DNA from: Aliikangiella maris
Lineage (GTDB): Bacteria > Pseudomonadota > Gammaproteobacteria > Enterobacterales > Kangiellaceae
DNA: 64,000 nucleotides
NCBI RefSeq assembly: GCF_040719265.1
Contig: NZ_JBFDAH010000008.1
Span: forward strand, 62,001-126,000
Direction of reading: 5' to 3'
A program made the position numbers and the translations under genes. Below, piece after piece: positions 7,585 through 17,429 of this stretch (within the stretch, counting starts at the first letter, position 1; the number at the start of each line of letters is the position of its first letter). Under the pieces are notes generated by a model. The model worked only from the letters and a program-made list of their open reading frames with translations, was not told the DNA's origin and did no database searches.

Positions 7585-7731
7585 ATCGACATGGATATTT
7601 TTTTCTTGCTTCTGATGGACTTAATGATATGCTTCTAGGATAAGTTGGTGAAAGAAGAAAGACTATCAATTGATATGATTTGATAAATAAGAAAAACTTT
7701 TAATTTATTGTTTGAACTGACTAACTTTTGT

Positions 7732-8184
7732 TTAACAATCATTTTTGGAATATAAATAGTTGTGGCCTTTAGACACAGGCGAGATTGCTCTTGTGTTCTT
7801 GCAGGGAATATAGCCTGCCTGTATGAGCTTGTCTTCGATAACGTAAGGGAGAATATTGGCAAGCAGCAGACACAACGTGAACCAGAATATTAGAATTGGT
7901 AAATGTTTTTGATGAATAAACTTCGCCATTTTGTCTAACAGGGATTGTGTCGAATAGCGTAAATTGAATTGTTGGGTTCGTAGACCGGCCCATTGGATTC
8001 CATATAGAACCCAAAAAGCCGTCATTAGTATCAGATAATATTGACCATTATCAAATTCAATTGGGATGATTACCTGATTGATTTCGTTATAAATTCGCCA
8101 AGTATCGTAGGCTAAAAAGATAATTGCGCAACAAGTTAGCAAATTGAAGCCAATAAAAATGAATTGCGCATTTTTTTGTTTCAT
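7732..8184 (-). CDS. Small membrane protein, putative immunity protein for the upstream effector
   Basis: The 150-aa protein has three likely transmembrane segments (about residues 8-27, 47-66 and 94-113) and a Cys-containing tail (residues 123-150, with PCKNTRA and YSKNDC). Its ATG overlaps the stop of the preceding gene by one base (TAATG), giving tight translational coupling. The gene order and membrane nature fit an inner-membrane immunity protein that neutralises the effector-like 8184-8954 product. Family assignment is uncertain; similarity to DUF1240-type membrane proteins is only an impression. The T6SS kinase gene lies about 2 kb away. Confidence 0.6.
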   Translation of the reverse strand: MKQKNAQFIFIGFNLLTCCAIIFLAYDTWRIYNEINQVIIPIEFDNGQYYLILMTAFWVLYGIQWAGLRTQQFNLRYSTQSLLDKMAKFIHQKHLPILIFWFTLCLLLANILPYVIEDKLIQAGYIPCKNTRAISPVSKGHNYLYSKNDC

Positions 8185-8954
8185 TAATACCCTCTGACTC
8201 TACAAGGGCCAAATAAGCATGGGATCCATTGTGGGTTTTCTTCAAGAAAACGCATGTTTCGATTAAATTCCCATTTTATTTCTCTTAGGCGAACACCAAT
8301 GTTATCGTATGCTTGAATCAGTGCTTTAGTTGCCCCAAAGTGACTGTCTATTTTATCTAGGACAATACCAGTCATTACGCCAACTGCAATTGCAGCAATG
8401 AGAGGCGCTGCTGCAATAGAACCTATAATAGCCGCTGAGCCTACTGCTAAACCCGCGACTGCACCGGCAATGGTGCTGATACCGATTTTTATAAGATCAC
8501 TGGTTACTGTTCCTAATAGGTGAGAGAGTGTCGCAGTATCACGAATTAAATAGTCAAATACTTCGATGCCGACTGACAGAACTACTGTGATGGCAAATCC
8601 ACCTTTTACACTTTTAACAATACCCTTTGGGCCAATTGCCATTCGTACCACTTTTGGGTTGCTTGCTAAATAACGTGTACCTGTTAATACATTCCGTGCA
8701 CCAGGATATCCCTTGATTATGACGTACTTTTTGCCTGCATACTGTTTTATTACAACCTTAGTGGCTTTAATACCAAACTCTTTGATAATTTTTCCAGCTG
8801 CAACTGCATCTTTAATTGGAGCGACATAAGCTGCGCCCGACTTAAATTTATTTTTTCGTGCTTGATATTCTTTCTCTAAATCTTCAACAGCTACAATCTG
8901 CAGGACTTGTTCATTTTTCTGTAATTCCTGAACAAGTTTTTGCTCTAGATTCAT
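8184..8954 (-). CDS. Putative membrane-acting T6SS effector (glycine/alanine-rich hydrophobic core)
   Basis: The 256-aa protein has no signal peptide. An N-terminal basic and helical region (1-115) is followed by a long hydrophobic Gly/Ala-rich stretch (about 118-205, including GAVAGLAVGSAAIIG and AAPLIAAIAVGVMTG) and a soluble tail. The phrase GIEVFDYLIRD and the following glycine-zipper-like region resemble C-terminal domains of predicted pore-forming or membrane-disrupting toxins. A good ribosome-binding site AAGGAGAG precedes the ATG. It is flanked by a Sel1-repeat gene and a membrane protein in one operon beside a T6SS, so an effector acting on target-cell membranes is inferred rather than shown. 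Confidence 0.55.
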   Translation of the reverse strand: MNLEQKLVQELQKNEQVLQIVAVEDLEKEYQARKNKFKSGAAYVAPIKDAVAAGKIIKEFGIKATKVVIKQYAGKKYVIIKGYPGARNVLTGTRYLASNPKVVRMAIGPKGIVKSVKGGFAITVVLSVGIEVFDYLIRDTATLSHLLGTVTSDLIKIGISTIAGAVAGLAVGSAAIIGSIAAAPLIAAIAVGVMTGIVLDKIDSHFGATKALIQAYDNIGVRLREIKWEFNRNMRFLEENPQWIPCLFGPCRVRGY

Positions 8955-8969
8955 TAATGCTCTCCTTAA

Positions 8970-9824
8970 TTATTGAGTACAACGGCTTTGGCGTTTAGAT
9001 TTTTCCAGCCAACTGTTTGCCTGTTTTTTATCAACTTGTGTACCAATACCGCGGCAGTAAAAGTAGCCCAACATGAATTGTGCATATTGATGTCCTGTTT
9101 CTGCCGCAGTGTGATACCATTTAAATGCTTTTTGTGAATTTCTAAATTGTTCAATTCCCGTATCATAAATTGCCGCTAGGCGAACCTGGGATTCTGTATC
9201 GCCTTTTTGTGCAATTAACTCCAACTCTTCAATGATTTCTGAGTATGATTTTTTCTCAGACTGCGCGTTGTTATTATTGGTAATGAATAGTATATCTTCT
9301 GGCGATTTATCTTCGAGTTGCGCTGACAGTCGATACCAATCGGTTGCAGCGATTAGGTCAGATTCAATGCCGATACCATTTTCGTAAGCTTGACCAAGCT
9401 CCCACATAGCTGGAATAAAATGCTGCTGTGCTGAATTAAGTAAATAGTTGAATATTAATTCTTGGTTATTCAGATCTTGTGATTCTTGTCGATAGGTTAA
9501 TGCCAGATAATACTGTGCTTCCGCATGACCTGCTTGTGCCAATGGTAGTAAAAGTTGTTGCGCTTGCTTTAATCTGCCATTAAAAAATTCGTCTTTAGCG
9601 TGATTTATTTTTTTGATTTGTTGTTTTAAAGCTGGTTGTGGTGCAGATTGTGCCTGTATAGTTAAGCTACTTAGACTGAGTAGTAATGCTAATGTAAAGT
9701 ATATCAATACATGCATAGCGCTTGCATGTATAGCGCTTGCATGTATAGCGCATACATATTTAGCGCTCAAGTCAGGTTTGCGAGAAAACGTGCCATTTCT
9801 TTTATTCGATTGTCGGTAAATCAT
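8970..9824 (-). CDS. Exported Sel1-repeat protein of the effector operon
   Basis: The 284-aa protein has a basic N-terminus, then a hydrophobic signal-like segment (HVLIYFTLALLLSLSSLTI) ending near AQA/S, then helical Sel1-like repeats such as GHAEAQYYLALTY, FIPAMWELGQAYENG and GHQYAQFMLGYFYCRG. The ATG at 9824 is preferred over the one at 9845 because AAGGAAG lies 6 nt upstream. It is the first gene of an operon with the putative effector (15-nt gap) and the immunity gene. Sel1 proteins are common beside T6SS effectors as immunity or accessory proteins. The start of the coding sequence contains a 15-bp tandem repeat. Confidence 0.7.
   Translation of the reverse strand: MIYRQSNKRNGTFSRKPDLSAKYVCAIHASAIHASAMHVLIYFTLALLLSLSSLTIQAQSAPQPALKQQIKKINHAKDEFFNGRLKQAQQLLLPLAQAGHAEAQYYLALTYRQESQDLNNQELIFNYLLNSAQQHFIPAMWELGQAYENGIGIESDLIAATDWYRLSAQLEDKSPEDILFITNNNNAQSEKKSYSEIIEELELIAQKGDTESQVRLAAIYDTGIEQFRNSQKAFKWYHTAAETGHQYAQFMLGYFYCRGIGTQVDKKQANSWLEKSKRQSRCTQ
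9711..9770. repeat. 15-bp tandem repeat within the start of the Sel1-repeat gene
   Basis: About four degenerate copies of ATGTATAGCGCTTGC lie in frame, each encoding five residues and giving the AIHAS-AIHAS-AMH sequence just before the signal-peptide core. Copy number changes would keep the frame and alter only the cytoplasmic N-terminus. Confidence 0.6.
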
Positions 9825-10251
9825 AATTTCTTCCTTGTCGAACATTCACAATCTAAAAAGATATAAACATTTAGTCAATAAAGACCGTTTAATATCTATT
9901 TCAGATGAAGTCTAAGTTTTTTTCTTTTGGTTTTCTATAGTTATTCCACGAATGTGTTTTCAATGCTATGTCATTGATTAAAAAGTGCCTAGTGGTTCAC
10001 AAAAAATTTTTGAGTTGATTGAAGCTATATCTGTATGACTATCCAATGACTGTTTATTTAGGTCTGTTAACATGCATTTATGAGTTCATTGGTCAATAAG
10101 AAATTTTTGCACGATATCTTTTAAAGCAAAACTGTTGATAAAGTAAAACTATTGTCAATTGTTGTCCAGAAATTGAGATAGTTTATCAGAGTAAAGTCAA
10201 GTACAAAGATTGTCTACTTAACATTTGTTAGACTCTGCGTTACATATCAAA
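9825..10251. other. Gene-free interval between the Sel1 operon and ppkA
   Basis: This AT-rich stretch separates two minus-strand operons. It presumably holds the promoter of the Sel1-effector-immunity operon at its left end. No convincing promoter box, RNA or reading frame was recognised. Confidence 0.5.
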
Positions 10252-10280
10252 TTTGGGAGGCTAAGTAAAAGCCTCCCAAA
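10252..10280 (-). terminator. Terminator hairpin downstream of ppkA
   Basis: TTTGGGAGGCT-loop-AGCCTCCCAAA is a perfect 11-bp stem about 24 nt after the ppkA stop codon. The downstream side on the minus strand is A/T-rich but lacks a long T run. Confidence 0.65.
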
Positions 10281-10303
10281 AGTGTATACAATGAATGTAT
10301 AGA

Positions 10304-13096
10304 CTATTTATAAGACAGCAATTTTTCTGCTTTTTGGAAGAGTGGACTAGCTTGCGAAAATTTTCGTTGTTTGTTCATTTTATTGGCTAATGAAACATAC
10401 TTTGAAGAGAGCAGTTTGCGTAAATCATCCAAAGGTCTAAACGAGTAGGGCAACTTTTCACTCCATTGAGTGATTTGATCAAAGATACTATCTAATTCTG
10501 TTTGGCTCTCAGCTTGACTAACACCTGTTGCTAACTCTTCAATTAAATCTGAGTAAAAAACTTTGGCCTGGGCATGTGGAAAAGGCAGGGGAGATTCTTT
10601 TGCCAATGATGCCTGATATAAAGCAAGCTGGTTGGCAGCGCTATGATAATTTCCACCTTTGGCAACCAGCTTTTTATATTCATTATGTTCAGGAAAAATG
10701 GTTTCTCCGGTATTCAGTAAACTTTCAACTAGCGCGTAGTTTTGTTCGCGTATTGCTGTTTTAACGGCTTCACCATAAAGGGCTGCTGCTTCATCAACAA
10801 TTTGGGGAGAAAATCCGGGTTTTATCGTTCGCATATCGGTCAATAGCGTATATACATCTTCGCCATCATCTGATGCTGCATACTGCTGAAGTTGCAACAG
10901 ATTGTTAAACTTGTACTCTTTGGCTTGCAGCAAATGTGTTCGCGAGGTAAGTACATCTCTTTTTATTTGTTGAACACGCTGTGAATCAGGAAAAATGGCT
11001 TCAACTTTATCAATAATTTTAATTTGACCAACAAAGTCTGCAAACTTTCCATTATTTCCGGTTTTCTTCTTTTCAATTTGGGCTTGGTAATCATCAATAA
11101 TTTTGCCGCGAAAAGCTCTTAAAAATGCTAATTGAATGACTTTATCATGAGTCGATAGTTGCTCATAAGCCGCCATAATAGTACTTCTGTCGGCATTTTC
11201 GAGATCGGCAATAAATTTAGACTTAGCGACTTCGGTTAAATGGTTTTCGTTGATCTGCTGATATGACGAATAGTGCTGATTAGTATAAAAACCTGCCGCA
11301 CCTAAAATGACGATTCCCGCAGCTATTTTAGCCAGTTTGCCAAACTGATTATTTTGTAACAGGTCTAAAAAAGTCATGGCACTTGCTGGTCTGTCATTTT
11401 TGTTTAACGACAGCATTGCTTTCAGTACTTTCCATTTTGAAGCTGGAATGTTTTTGCATTTTTCGAGCTTAACATCCTGCTCTTTAATTTGATTGGCAGG
11501 TGTTTTGTTGAAAGGATGACGACTGGAGAGTAATTCATATGCAATGCAGCCAAGTGCGTAAAGATCATCTCTTAAGTCGGGCTCGTCACCATTGAGCATT
11601 TCAAGACTGGCATACGCTGGCGTATAACCACCAGTTTTTGGATTGTTAGCTGAATCATCTATGTTGGCTGAATACTTGTCTTTATTTTTAGAAAGTGCAC
11701 GTACCACACCAAAATCAAATATTTTAATCTCACCCGAACGAGTTAAAAATATATTGCTGGGTTTAAGATCTGCATGCACAATTCCGTGTTGATGAGCATA
11801 ATCAAGTGCTTGGCAGATTGGCTCTAGAATATTCAATGCTCCCTTATATTCAAGACCTCGAGGTTTAGCACGCTGAATAACTTTATCAAGCGATTCCCCT
11901 TCCAAAAGTTCCATGGTAATAAAATTAATATTGTCACAAGTATCGTAATCAAAAACTTTTACAATATTAGGATGTGATAATTCACGTGTTTTTTGGCATT
12001 CTCTGGCCATAACTTTGAGCGCTTCTGGATGATTGCCAAGCTCTTCACTCAAAATTTTAATGGCAATAAATGGGGTATCAGCGCCAGCCGCTTCCAACCT
12101 GAGATCTTTAGCTTTGAAAACCTGACTCATACCACCATCACCAATATGCTCAACAAGTTTAAATCGATGTTTGAGCGTTAATCCAAGTTTGGCGGCCGCT
12201 GGGGTTGTTGGCTTTTGGGCTTCGCTATTTTTTACTGGCGAAGGGGTAATTGTGGTGTCATCACGATTAATTGGTGCTGCCGGTTGAGCTTTGGGCTGGT
12301 TTGTCTCAACTTTTTCTGCTGGCTTTTTCTCAGGATTTGCATGAGCCTGATGTGCTTCTGAATTGATTGGTGCTTTCTTCGCTGTGGCTGGTTGCTTATT
12401 AACAACAACCGGGTTCATTACGACCGTTTTACCTTCACTGCTTTCAGAATAAGCAGTTGCCAGCGATACATCAGATAAATCTCCCCGATCAGAATCTGTC
12501 GCTACTTTTTGTGTTGTTGCGTCTTTTGACATTTTATTACCAGTTTTTTTAATGGGTTCTTGTTGATTATTGGTTGATTGATTTGCTGTTTGCTTGTTAC
12601 CTTGTGCACTTGTTGGAGCCACTTGTTTTAGATTGACCTGTTGAGCAGCCGTTGAAGATTTGTTCCCCTTTATCGCAGTGCTTGAGGTTTGTTTAATTGA
12701 TTGTTGAGACTCGGCTTGCCAGTTTTCTTGTTGACTGTATTCGCTGGAAAGGATTATTGGGGCATCAAAAACTTGCGTGTCACCCGGTTCATCTGTATTT
12801 CTTAAGTCCTCAGTATAATCACCAATTAATTCCAGCTCATCAATTAAAAATTGTGGCGTATCAAATACTTGTGTTGTATCAGGGGCAATTGGCTTACTGT
12901 TCGCTGTACTTTGTTGAACAGGCTTGGATTCAGTTGCTGATTCAGTAACTTGAGTATTATTCTTTTGCGTGTTGGTTGCAGATTGAACAGTCTGGTTGTC
13001 ATCGGAAACCGATGAATGAGGGGCTGATGAAGTTTTTTTAACCGTTGAAGGATCTTTGTCAGTTGTTGCTACTGAACGATTGCTATTCGATGCCAT
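10304..13096 (-). CDS. ppkA: T6SS Ser/Thr protein kinase PpkA
   Basis: The 930-aa protein starts with about 300 residues of Ser/Thr/Gln/Asn-rich, probably disordered sequence. A Hanks-type kinase domain follows (about 310-570), with the glycine loop IGDGGMSQVF, catalytic HADLKPSN (Asp present, Arg of HRD replaced) and DFG. One transmembrane segment (about 590-606) precedes an all-helical, probably periplasmic C-terminus. In threonine-phosphorylation-controlled T6SSs, PpkA phosphorylates Fha or TssL and PppA reverses this; both partners are encoded here. The N-terminal tail contains two similar TQVFD[TA]P motifs and a KTVVMNP motif that may be phosphosites. The gene diverges from tagH. Confidence 0.9.
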   Translation of the reverse strand: MASNSNRSVATTDKDPSTVKKTSSAPHSSVSDDNQTVQSATNTQKNNTQVTESATESKPVQQSTANSKPIAPDTTQVFDTPQFLIDELELIGDYTEDLRNTDEPGDTQVFDAPIILSSEYSQQENWQAESQQSIKQTSSTAIKGNKSSTAAQQVNLKQVAPTSAQGNKQTANQSTNNQQEPIKKTGNKMSKDATTQKVATDSDRGDLSDVSLATAYSESSEGKTVVMNPVVVNKQPATAKKAPINSEAHQAHANPEKKPAEKVETNQPKAQPAAPINRDDTTITPSPVKNSEAQKPTTPAAAKLGLTLKHRFKLVEHIGDGGMSQVFKAKDLRLEAAGADTPFIAIKILSEELGNHPEALKVMARECQKTRELSHPNIVKVFDYDTCDNINFITMELLEGESLDKVIQRAKPRGLEYKGALNILEPICQALDYAHQHGIVHADLKPSNIFLTRSGEIKIFDFGVVRALSKNKDKYSANIDDSANNPKTGGYTPAYASLEMLNGDEPDLRDDLYALGCIAYELLSSRHPFNKTPANQIKEQDVKLEKCKNIPASKWKVLKAMLSLNKNDRPASAMTFLDLLQNNQFGKLAKIAAGIVILGAAGFYTNQHYSSYQQINENHLTEVAKSKFIADLENADRSTIMAAYEQLSTHDKVIQLAFLRAFRGKIIDDYQAQIEKKKTGNNGKFADFVGQIKIIDKVEAIFPDSQRVQQIKRDVLTSRTHLLQAKEYKFNNLLQLQQYAASDDGEDVYTLLTDMRTIKPGFSPQIVDEAAALYGEAVKTAIREQNYALVESLLNTGETIFPEHNEYKKLVAKGGNYHSAANQLALYQASLAKESPLPFPHAQAKVFYSDLIEELATGVSQAESQTELDSIFDQITQWSEKLPYSFRPLDDLRKLLSSKYVSLANKMNKQRKFSQASPLFQKAEKLLSYK

Positions 13097-13991
13097 ATCC
13101 GTAAATTCCTTTGACTTGCAATTTTCAAGTTTATTTTGTTTTAGTGTCGATCGGCAACTTATAAATCACCGATTTTAGCCCCTGAAAGCCAAATAAACTT
13201 TCCCATTTTTGTCTTAATTTAAAATTTTTAATGCTAGTAGTGTATTTATTAAACAGTTTACACAAACTGTCAAATAACAATTTTAATTGTTCAGTTCTCT
13301 TTGTCGTTCAATTTAATATCAAAAATTATGAACAACTAATTCAATATTGTTATTTGATATTTTTTAGCCAATTCTTACTTTAACTGACTACTGTAACAGA
13401 GTCGAAACAGTGCTCCAACCTCAAAGTTAGTATTTTATTTTAACCAAATTATTATCTAAATAAGTAAATTATAAAATTGTGATCAAATTATCATTGATTA
13501 TCTCAAATAGTTAATATAATCGCATCGTAACTTAATCTAAGGAATTTGTGACCTGAGTAATATTATTCTAATTTTAGAATAATTTTTTAATTGAAATATC
13601 GACTGTTTAATGGAACTTCAATATTTATTGGGATTGTTCTTGAATTGCGGGATTAGTTTTGATCGAATAGCGTAGATCCAATATAATGGTTGACCTGTCA
13701 ATTTAATTCCCTTATTTTTAATGTGGAAAAATTGTTAGTGTTGTCTTAAGGGAAAAGGCAATCTCTGTCTTTTTCGAATTGGCATTTTATTTCATTGAGT
13801 TAAAATAATTTTGTAATCTGAGTTATTGCAATAAACTTTTAATAATAATGAGATAGTTATTAGGTTTTTGTGGGCTGAATTAATTCATTCAAAGTGCTAT
13901 TGGCAAATTATGCGAATACCATTTTTTGAGTTAATTAGATATCCTACAAATGGATTTTAAATGGGTATTCAATAAGTAGTTATCAATAATC
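13097..13991. promoter_or_regulatory. Divergent ppkA/tagH control region
   Basis: This very AT-rich gap of about 900 bp between the divergent kinase gene and the T6SS core operon must contain the promoters of both. No clear sigma54 site or repeat was found by eye, and no credible small gene is present. Its length and base composition would suit silencing by nucleoid proteins (inference). Confidence 0.45.
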
Positions 13992-15548
13992 ATGTCAGTC
14001 ACTTTAACATTAACAAGCTATCAACGCTTATCTCCAGGGCAAGAATCATATAAAACATTCGATCAACAGGGCGGTGTTATTGGTCGCTCAAAAGAGTGCG
14101 ATTGGTATTTGCCTGATCCTGAAAAAATTATTTCTGGAAAACACTTTTTTATTCGTTTTGAAAATAATGAATATCGAGTAATCGATAATTCGACTAACGG
14201 TCTATTTGTTGATCGTAGCGTCGAAGCACTAGGGCGAGGCAATTTTGTAACGCTTCGTGAAGGGTTACATTTAGCTTTGGGTGATTATGAAATAGTGATC
14301 AGTGCTTTAGATGTGACGGCAAAAAATGTTGCCAATAAGCCTGCCCCTGTTGCTAAACAAAATATCCCAACGCCTAAAAAAGCCTATGCTAAACCCGCAG
14401 TAAAGAAGAAACCCAATACACCAACGGTTACATCGATTGCGAATTCCGCAGAAAGTTCGGAAGCGCCTGCTATTTTGGGGCTTAACAAAAATAATGTACC
14501 ACCGCCATCGGAAGCCAAAAAGAATGGTGCTTTAATTTTTGGAGAAAGTGCAACATTTCAAGGTGATGAACATTTTGATCCACCGCCATTTATTCCCAGT
14601 GATTGGGATGCAGACTTATTAGCTGATGAACCCTTGATTGCAAGTCAGTCTCATCAACAAACTCCAAGCCAGGTTTCAAGTCAACAACAACCGGCACAAG
14701 TTCAATCTGTTGCAGCCAGCCAGCCGCAATCAGTTGCTACTGAAGAGCTAACATCATTAAACCAGACGGTAGTCGATGTACCACAAGCACCGATAACTCA
14801 ACAGGCTGCAAATTATGCTGCGCAGTCCACACGTACTTCAACGGTTCAGTCAGCCCAATCGAATCAGCAGAGCTCTCAAACGGTTTCAAATCATGCGCCA
14901 AGAAATAATATGGCGCAGCAAAATAGAGCGCCGCAAGGATTTAATCCCAACAGTGGTTTGTATGGCGCGCAAGTCTTGTCGGCTTTTTTCCGTGGGCTTG
15001 AAGTAAATCCAGAAAGCTTAAATGTGAATGCCGAACTGGAGTTCTTTGAAGAAATGGGCGCAGTTGTCAGAGTACTTTTACAAGGTATATTAGACACATT
15101 AGCTTCACGAACCAGTTTAAAAAATGAATTTAGAGTACTGCAAACAACGATTAAGCCAAACGAAAATAATCCTTTAAAGTTTTCTGCCACAGTGGAAGAT
15201 GCAATGCGGAATGTATTTGGGCACTTAGGTGGTAGCTTTTTAGGTCCTAAAGAAGCGGTTGAAGAAGCTTTTCAAGATATTAATCGGCACCAGTTGGCAT
15301 TATTGTCAGGAACACAGGGTGCACTGCTGGAATTATTGCGTTATATTCAGCCCTCCGAAATTGAACGAAAAGCCGATTCAAATTCAATGCTAGATTCGGT
15401 TATTCCTGCGGCAAAAAAAGCCAAGTGTTGGGATTTTTATCGAGAGATTTATGCAGACTTAATGAAAGATGCCGAAGGCAACTCACCTAAGCTGTTTGTT
15501 ACTGAATTTGCAAATGCATATGAAGAACAACTGAAAAAATTTAAATAG
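13992..15548 (+). CDS. tagH: T6SS FHA-domain protein TagH (Fha)
   Basis: The 518-aa protein has an N-terminal FHA domain (about residues 20-100) with GRS, SGKH and NSTNGLFV phosphothreonine-binding motifs. A long Gln/Pro/Ala-rich linker follows, then a C-terminal helical domain (about 325-518) typical of TagH proteins. FHA domains read phosphothreonine, so this protein should sense the output of PpkA and promote T6SS assembly. The linker contains QTVVDVP, similar to motifs in PpkA and TssL. It is the first gene of the long plus-strand core operon. Confidence 0.92.
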   Translation: MSVTLTLTSYQRLSPGQESYKTFDQQGGVIGRSKECDWYLPDPEKIISGKHFFIRFENNEYRVIDNSTNGLFVDRSVEALGRGNFVTLREGLHLALGDYEIVISALDVTAKNVANKPAPVAKQNIPTPKKAYAKPAVKKKPNTPTVTSIANSAESSEAPAILGLNKNNVPPPSEAKKNGALIFGESATFQGDEHFDPPPFIPSDWDADLLADEPLIASQSHQQTPSQVSSQQQPAQVQSVAASQPQSVATEELTSLNQTVVDVPQAPITQQAANYAAQSTRTSTVQSAQSNQQSSQTVSNHAPRNNMAQQNRAPQGFNPNSGLYGAQVLSAFFRGLEVNPESLNVNAELEFFEEMGAVVRVLLQGILDTLASRTSLKNEFRVLQTTIKPNENNPLKFSATVEDAMRNVFGHLGGSFLGPKEAVEEAFQDINRHQLALLSGTQGALLELLRYIQPSEIERKADSNSMLDSVIPAAKKAKCWDFYREIYADLMKDAEGNSPKLFVTEFANAYEEQLKKFK

Positions 15549-15591
15549 ATAAACACTAATTCAATAAGAACCATATTTTAGGGATTTGGAA

Positions 15592-16071
15592 ATGATGAAA
15601 AATAAACTGGCTAATAAGTTTCGAATAATTTTATTACTGGGGGGTATCGTTTTATTATCTGCCTGTGCAACAATGAATATGATTTACCCACCATTTACTG
15701 ATTTAAATTTTAAAGCCGCACCGGAGTTAAATCCTGATCTTAAAGGACGTCCATCTCCGGTTGTAGTCAAGATTTATGAATTGGGCTCGCGAACTATATT
15801 TGATGGTAGTGATTTTTTTGTTTTATATGAAAAGCCACAGACTGTACTAAAAGGTGATTTGCTCAGCAAAGATGAGTTAGAGTTTCGCCCCGGACAGCAA
15901 TCAACTCATCGATTGACATTAAACAAAGGAACCAAATATATTGGATTAATTGTTGCGTATCGAGATATTTCCAATTCACGATGGCGAGCGGTTATTCCCG
16001 CCGATGCCGATGGGCACGATAAACTCGATGTGTATTTAGAAAAGCTGTCAATTTATATTAAAGAAAAATAA
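15592..16071 (+). CDS. tssJ: T6SS outer-membrane lipoprotein TssJ
   Basis: The protein is about 159 aa, with a signal peptide and lipobox LLSAC (lipidated Cys near residue 25) followed by a TssJ beta-sandwich domain. TssJ anchors the TssJLM membrane complex in the outer membrane through contact with TssM. The frame extends to a TTG at 15586, but the ATG at 15592 (or the next ATG at 15595) fits better after AGGGA. It lies between tagH and tssK as in many T6SS operons. Confidence 0.93.
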   Translation: MMKNKLANKFRIILLLGGIVLLSACATMNMIYPPFTDLNFKAAPELNPDLKGRPSPVVVKIYELGSRTIFDGSDFFVLYEKPQTVLKGDLLSKDELEFRPGQQSTHRLTLNKGTKYIGLIVAYRDISNSRWRAVIPADADGHDKLDVYLEKLSIYIKEK

Positions 16072-16092
16072 TCAACCAAGGGATGATTACCT

Positions 16093-17424
16093 ATGGCTAA
16101 TAAAATAGTCTGGTCCGAAGGAATGTTCCTCAGACCCCACCATTTCCAACATAATGATTTGCATCTGGAGTCGTTAATTGAAAAGCGTTGTTCTGCTATT
16201 CATGGATTTGCTTGGGGGTTAAAACGTTATCAAATTGATTCAAAATTATTAGAATTAGGTAAGTTTTCGTTAGAATCTGCCGAAGGTATTTTTCAAGATG
16301 GCTTACCATTTCATATGCCTGTTGAAAGTCGCTTACCTGATCCAATTACCGTTGATAAAGAAATAAAAAATACTTTAGTGTATTTAGCGTTACCTTTATT
16401 GCGAGCTGGCGTACCGACGACAACCCAACGCCAAACTAATGAAATAACCCGTTATTTTAGTGAAGAAAAAGAGATCTTCGATTTAAATCTTGGCGCAAAA
16501 ACATCTGAAATTGTTGCGGTCAATTGTCCGCGAGTTCGTTTAGCGCTTGAAAGCGAAGACTTAAGCGGTTACACCAAGTTACCAGTCGCTCGTATACTCG
16601 AAGTACGTGAATCTGGCGCAGTAATGTTGCAGCCCGATTTTATACCGCCCGTGATTTCTTGCCAGGATAATAGTCAGCTCAACTCTTTAATTAGTGAAAT
16701 TAAAGGGCTGTTAAAGCAGCGCGCCGAAGCTTTATCGGGAAGATTTATTCAATCTGTTCAAGGTGGTTCTGCGGCATTTACCGATTTTCTATTGCTTCAG
16801 TCAATCAATCGAATGGAGCCAATGTTTCATCATTACCTGCATACGAATGGCACGCACCCCGAAGAACTTTATCGAGTTATCATTAGCATTATAGGTGATC
16901 TGGCAACTTTTTGTACTGCAGAAAAGCGCCCTGACCTCGAAACACTGCCGCTATATCAACACGATAATCTGACAGAAACTTATTTAGCTTTGCGCCAAAT
17001 TTTAAGCCGTTATTTAAGCACAGTTCTTGAGCAGTCAGCAGTCAAGTACCAGATTGAAGAAAGACAGTTTGGTATTAAAGTCGCAAGAATTAATGATCGA
17101 AGCGATCTAGATAATCCCCGTTTTGTTCTTGCTGTCAATGCTGATTTGCCCGGTGAAGAAATCCGCAATCGATTGCCCGCACAATTAAAAATTGGTCCGG
17201 TCGAAAAAATTCGCGACTTGGTTAACAATCAGCTTCCGGGAATTACGGTTACGGCATTGCCTGTAGCCCCAAGACAAATTCCTTTTCATGCTGGTTATCA
17301 TTATTTTCAACTTGATCCTGGTGGTGAGTATTGGCAACAAATGACAAACTCAGCAGGATTTGCATTCCATTTGTCTGGCAATTACCCGTCATTAACAATG
17401 GAGTTTTGGTCAATTAAAGGATAA
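16093..17424 (+). CDS. tssK: T6SS baseplate protein TssK
   Basis: The 443-aa protein begins with the family-typical IVWSEGMFLRPHHFQ and has full length. TssK trimers link the baseplate wedges (TssEFG) to the TssLM membrane complex. A GGGATGATT stretch provides the ribosome-binding site, and tssL starts 5 nt after the stop codon. Confidence 0.96.
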   Translation: MANKIVWSEGMFLRPHHFQHNDLHLESLIEKRCSAIHGFAWGLKRYQIDSKLLELGKFSLESAEGIFQDGLPFHMPVESRLPDPITVDKEIKNTLVYLALPLLRAGVPTTTQRQTNEITRYFSEEKEIFDLNLGAKTSEIVAVNCPRVRLALESEDLSGYTKLPVARILEVRESGAVMLQPDFIPPVISCQDNSQLNSLISEIKGLLKQRAEALSGRFIQSVQGGSAAFTDFLLLQSINRMEPMFHHYLHTNGTHPEELYRVIISIIGDLATFCTAEKRPDLETLPLYQHDNLTETYLALRQILSRYLSTVLEQSAVKYQIEERQFGIKVARINDRSDLDNPRFVLAVNADLPGEEIRNRLPAQLKIGPVEKIRDLVNNQLPGITVTALPVAPRQIPFHAGYHYFQLDPGGEYWQQMTNSAGFAFHLSGNYPSLTMEFWSIKG

Positions 17425-17429
17425 GTACT

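Noticed and set aside
7635..7862. 75-aa minus-strand gene downstream of the immunity gene
   Set aside because: It overlaps the immunity gene in another frame, with no family similarity or start signal.
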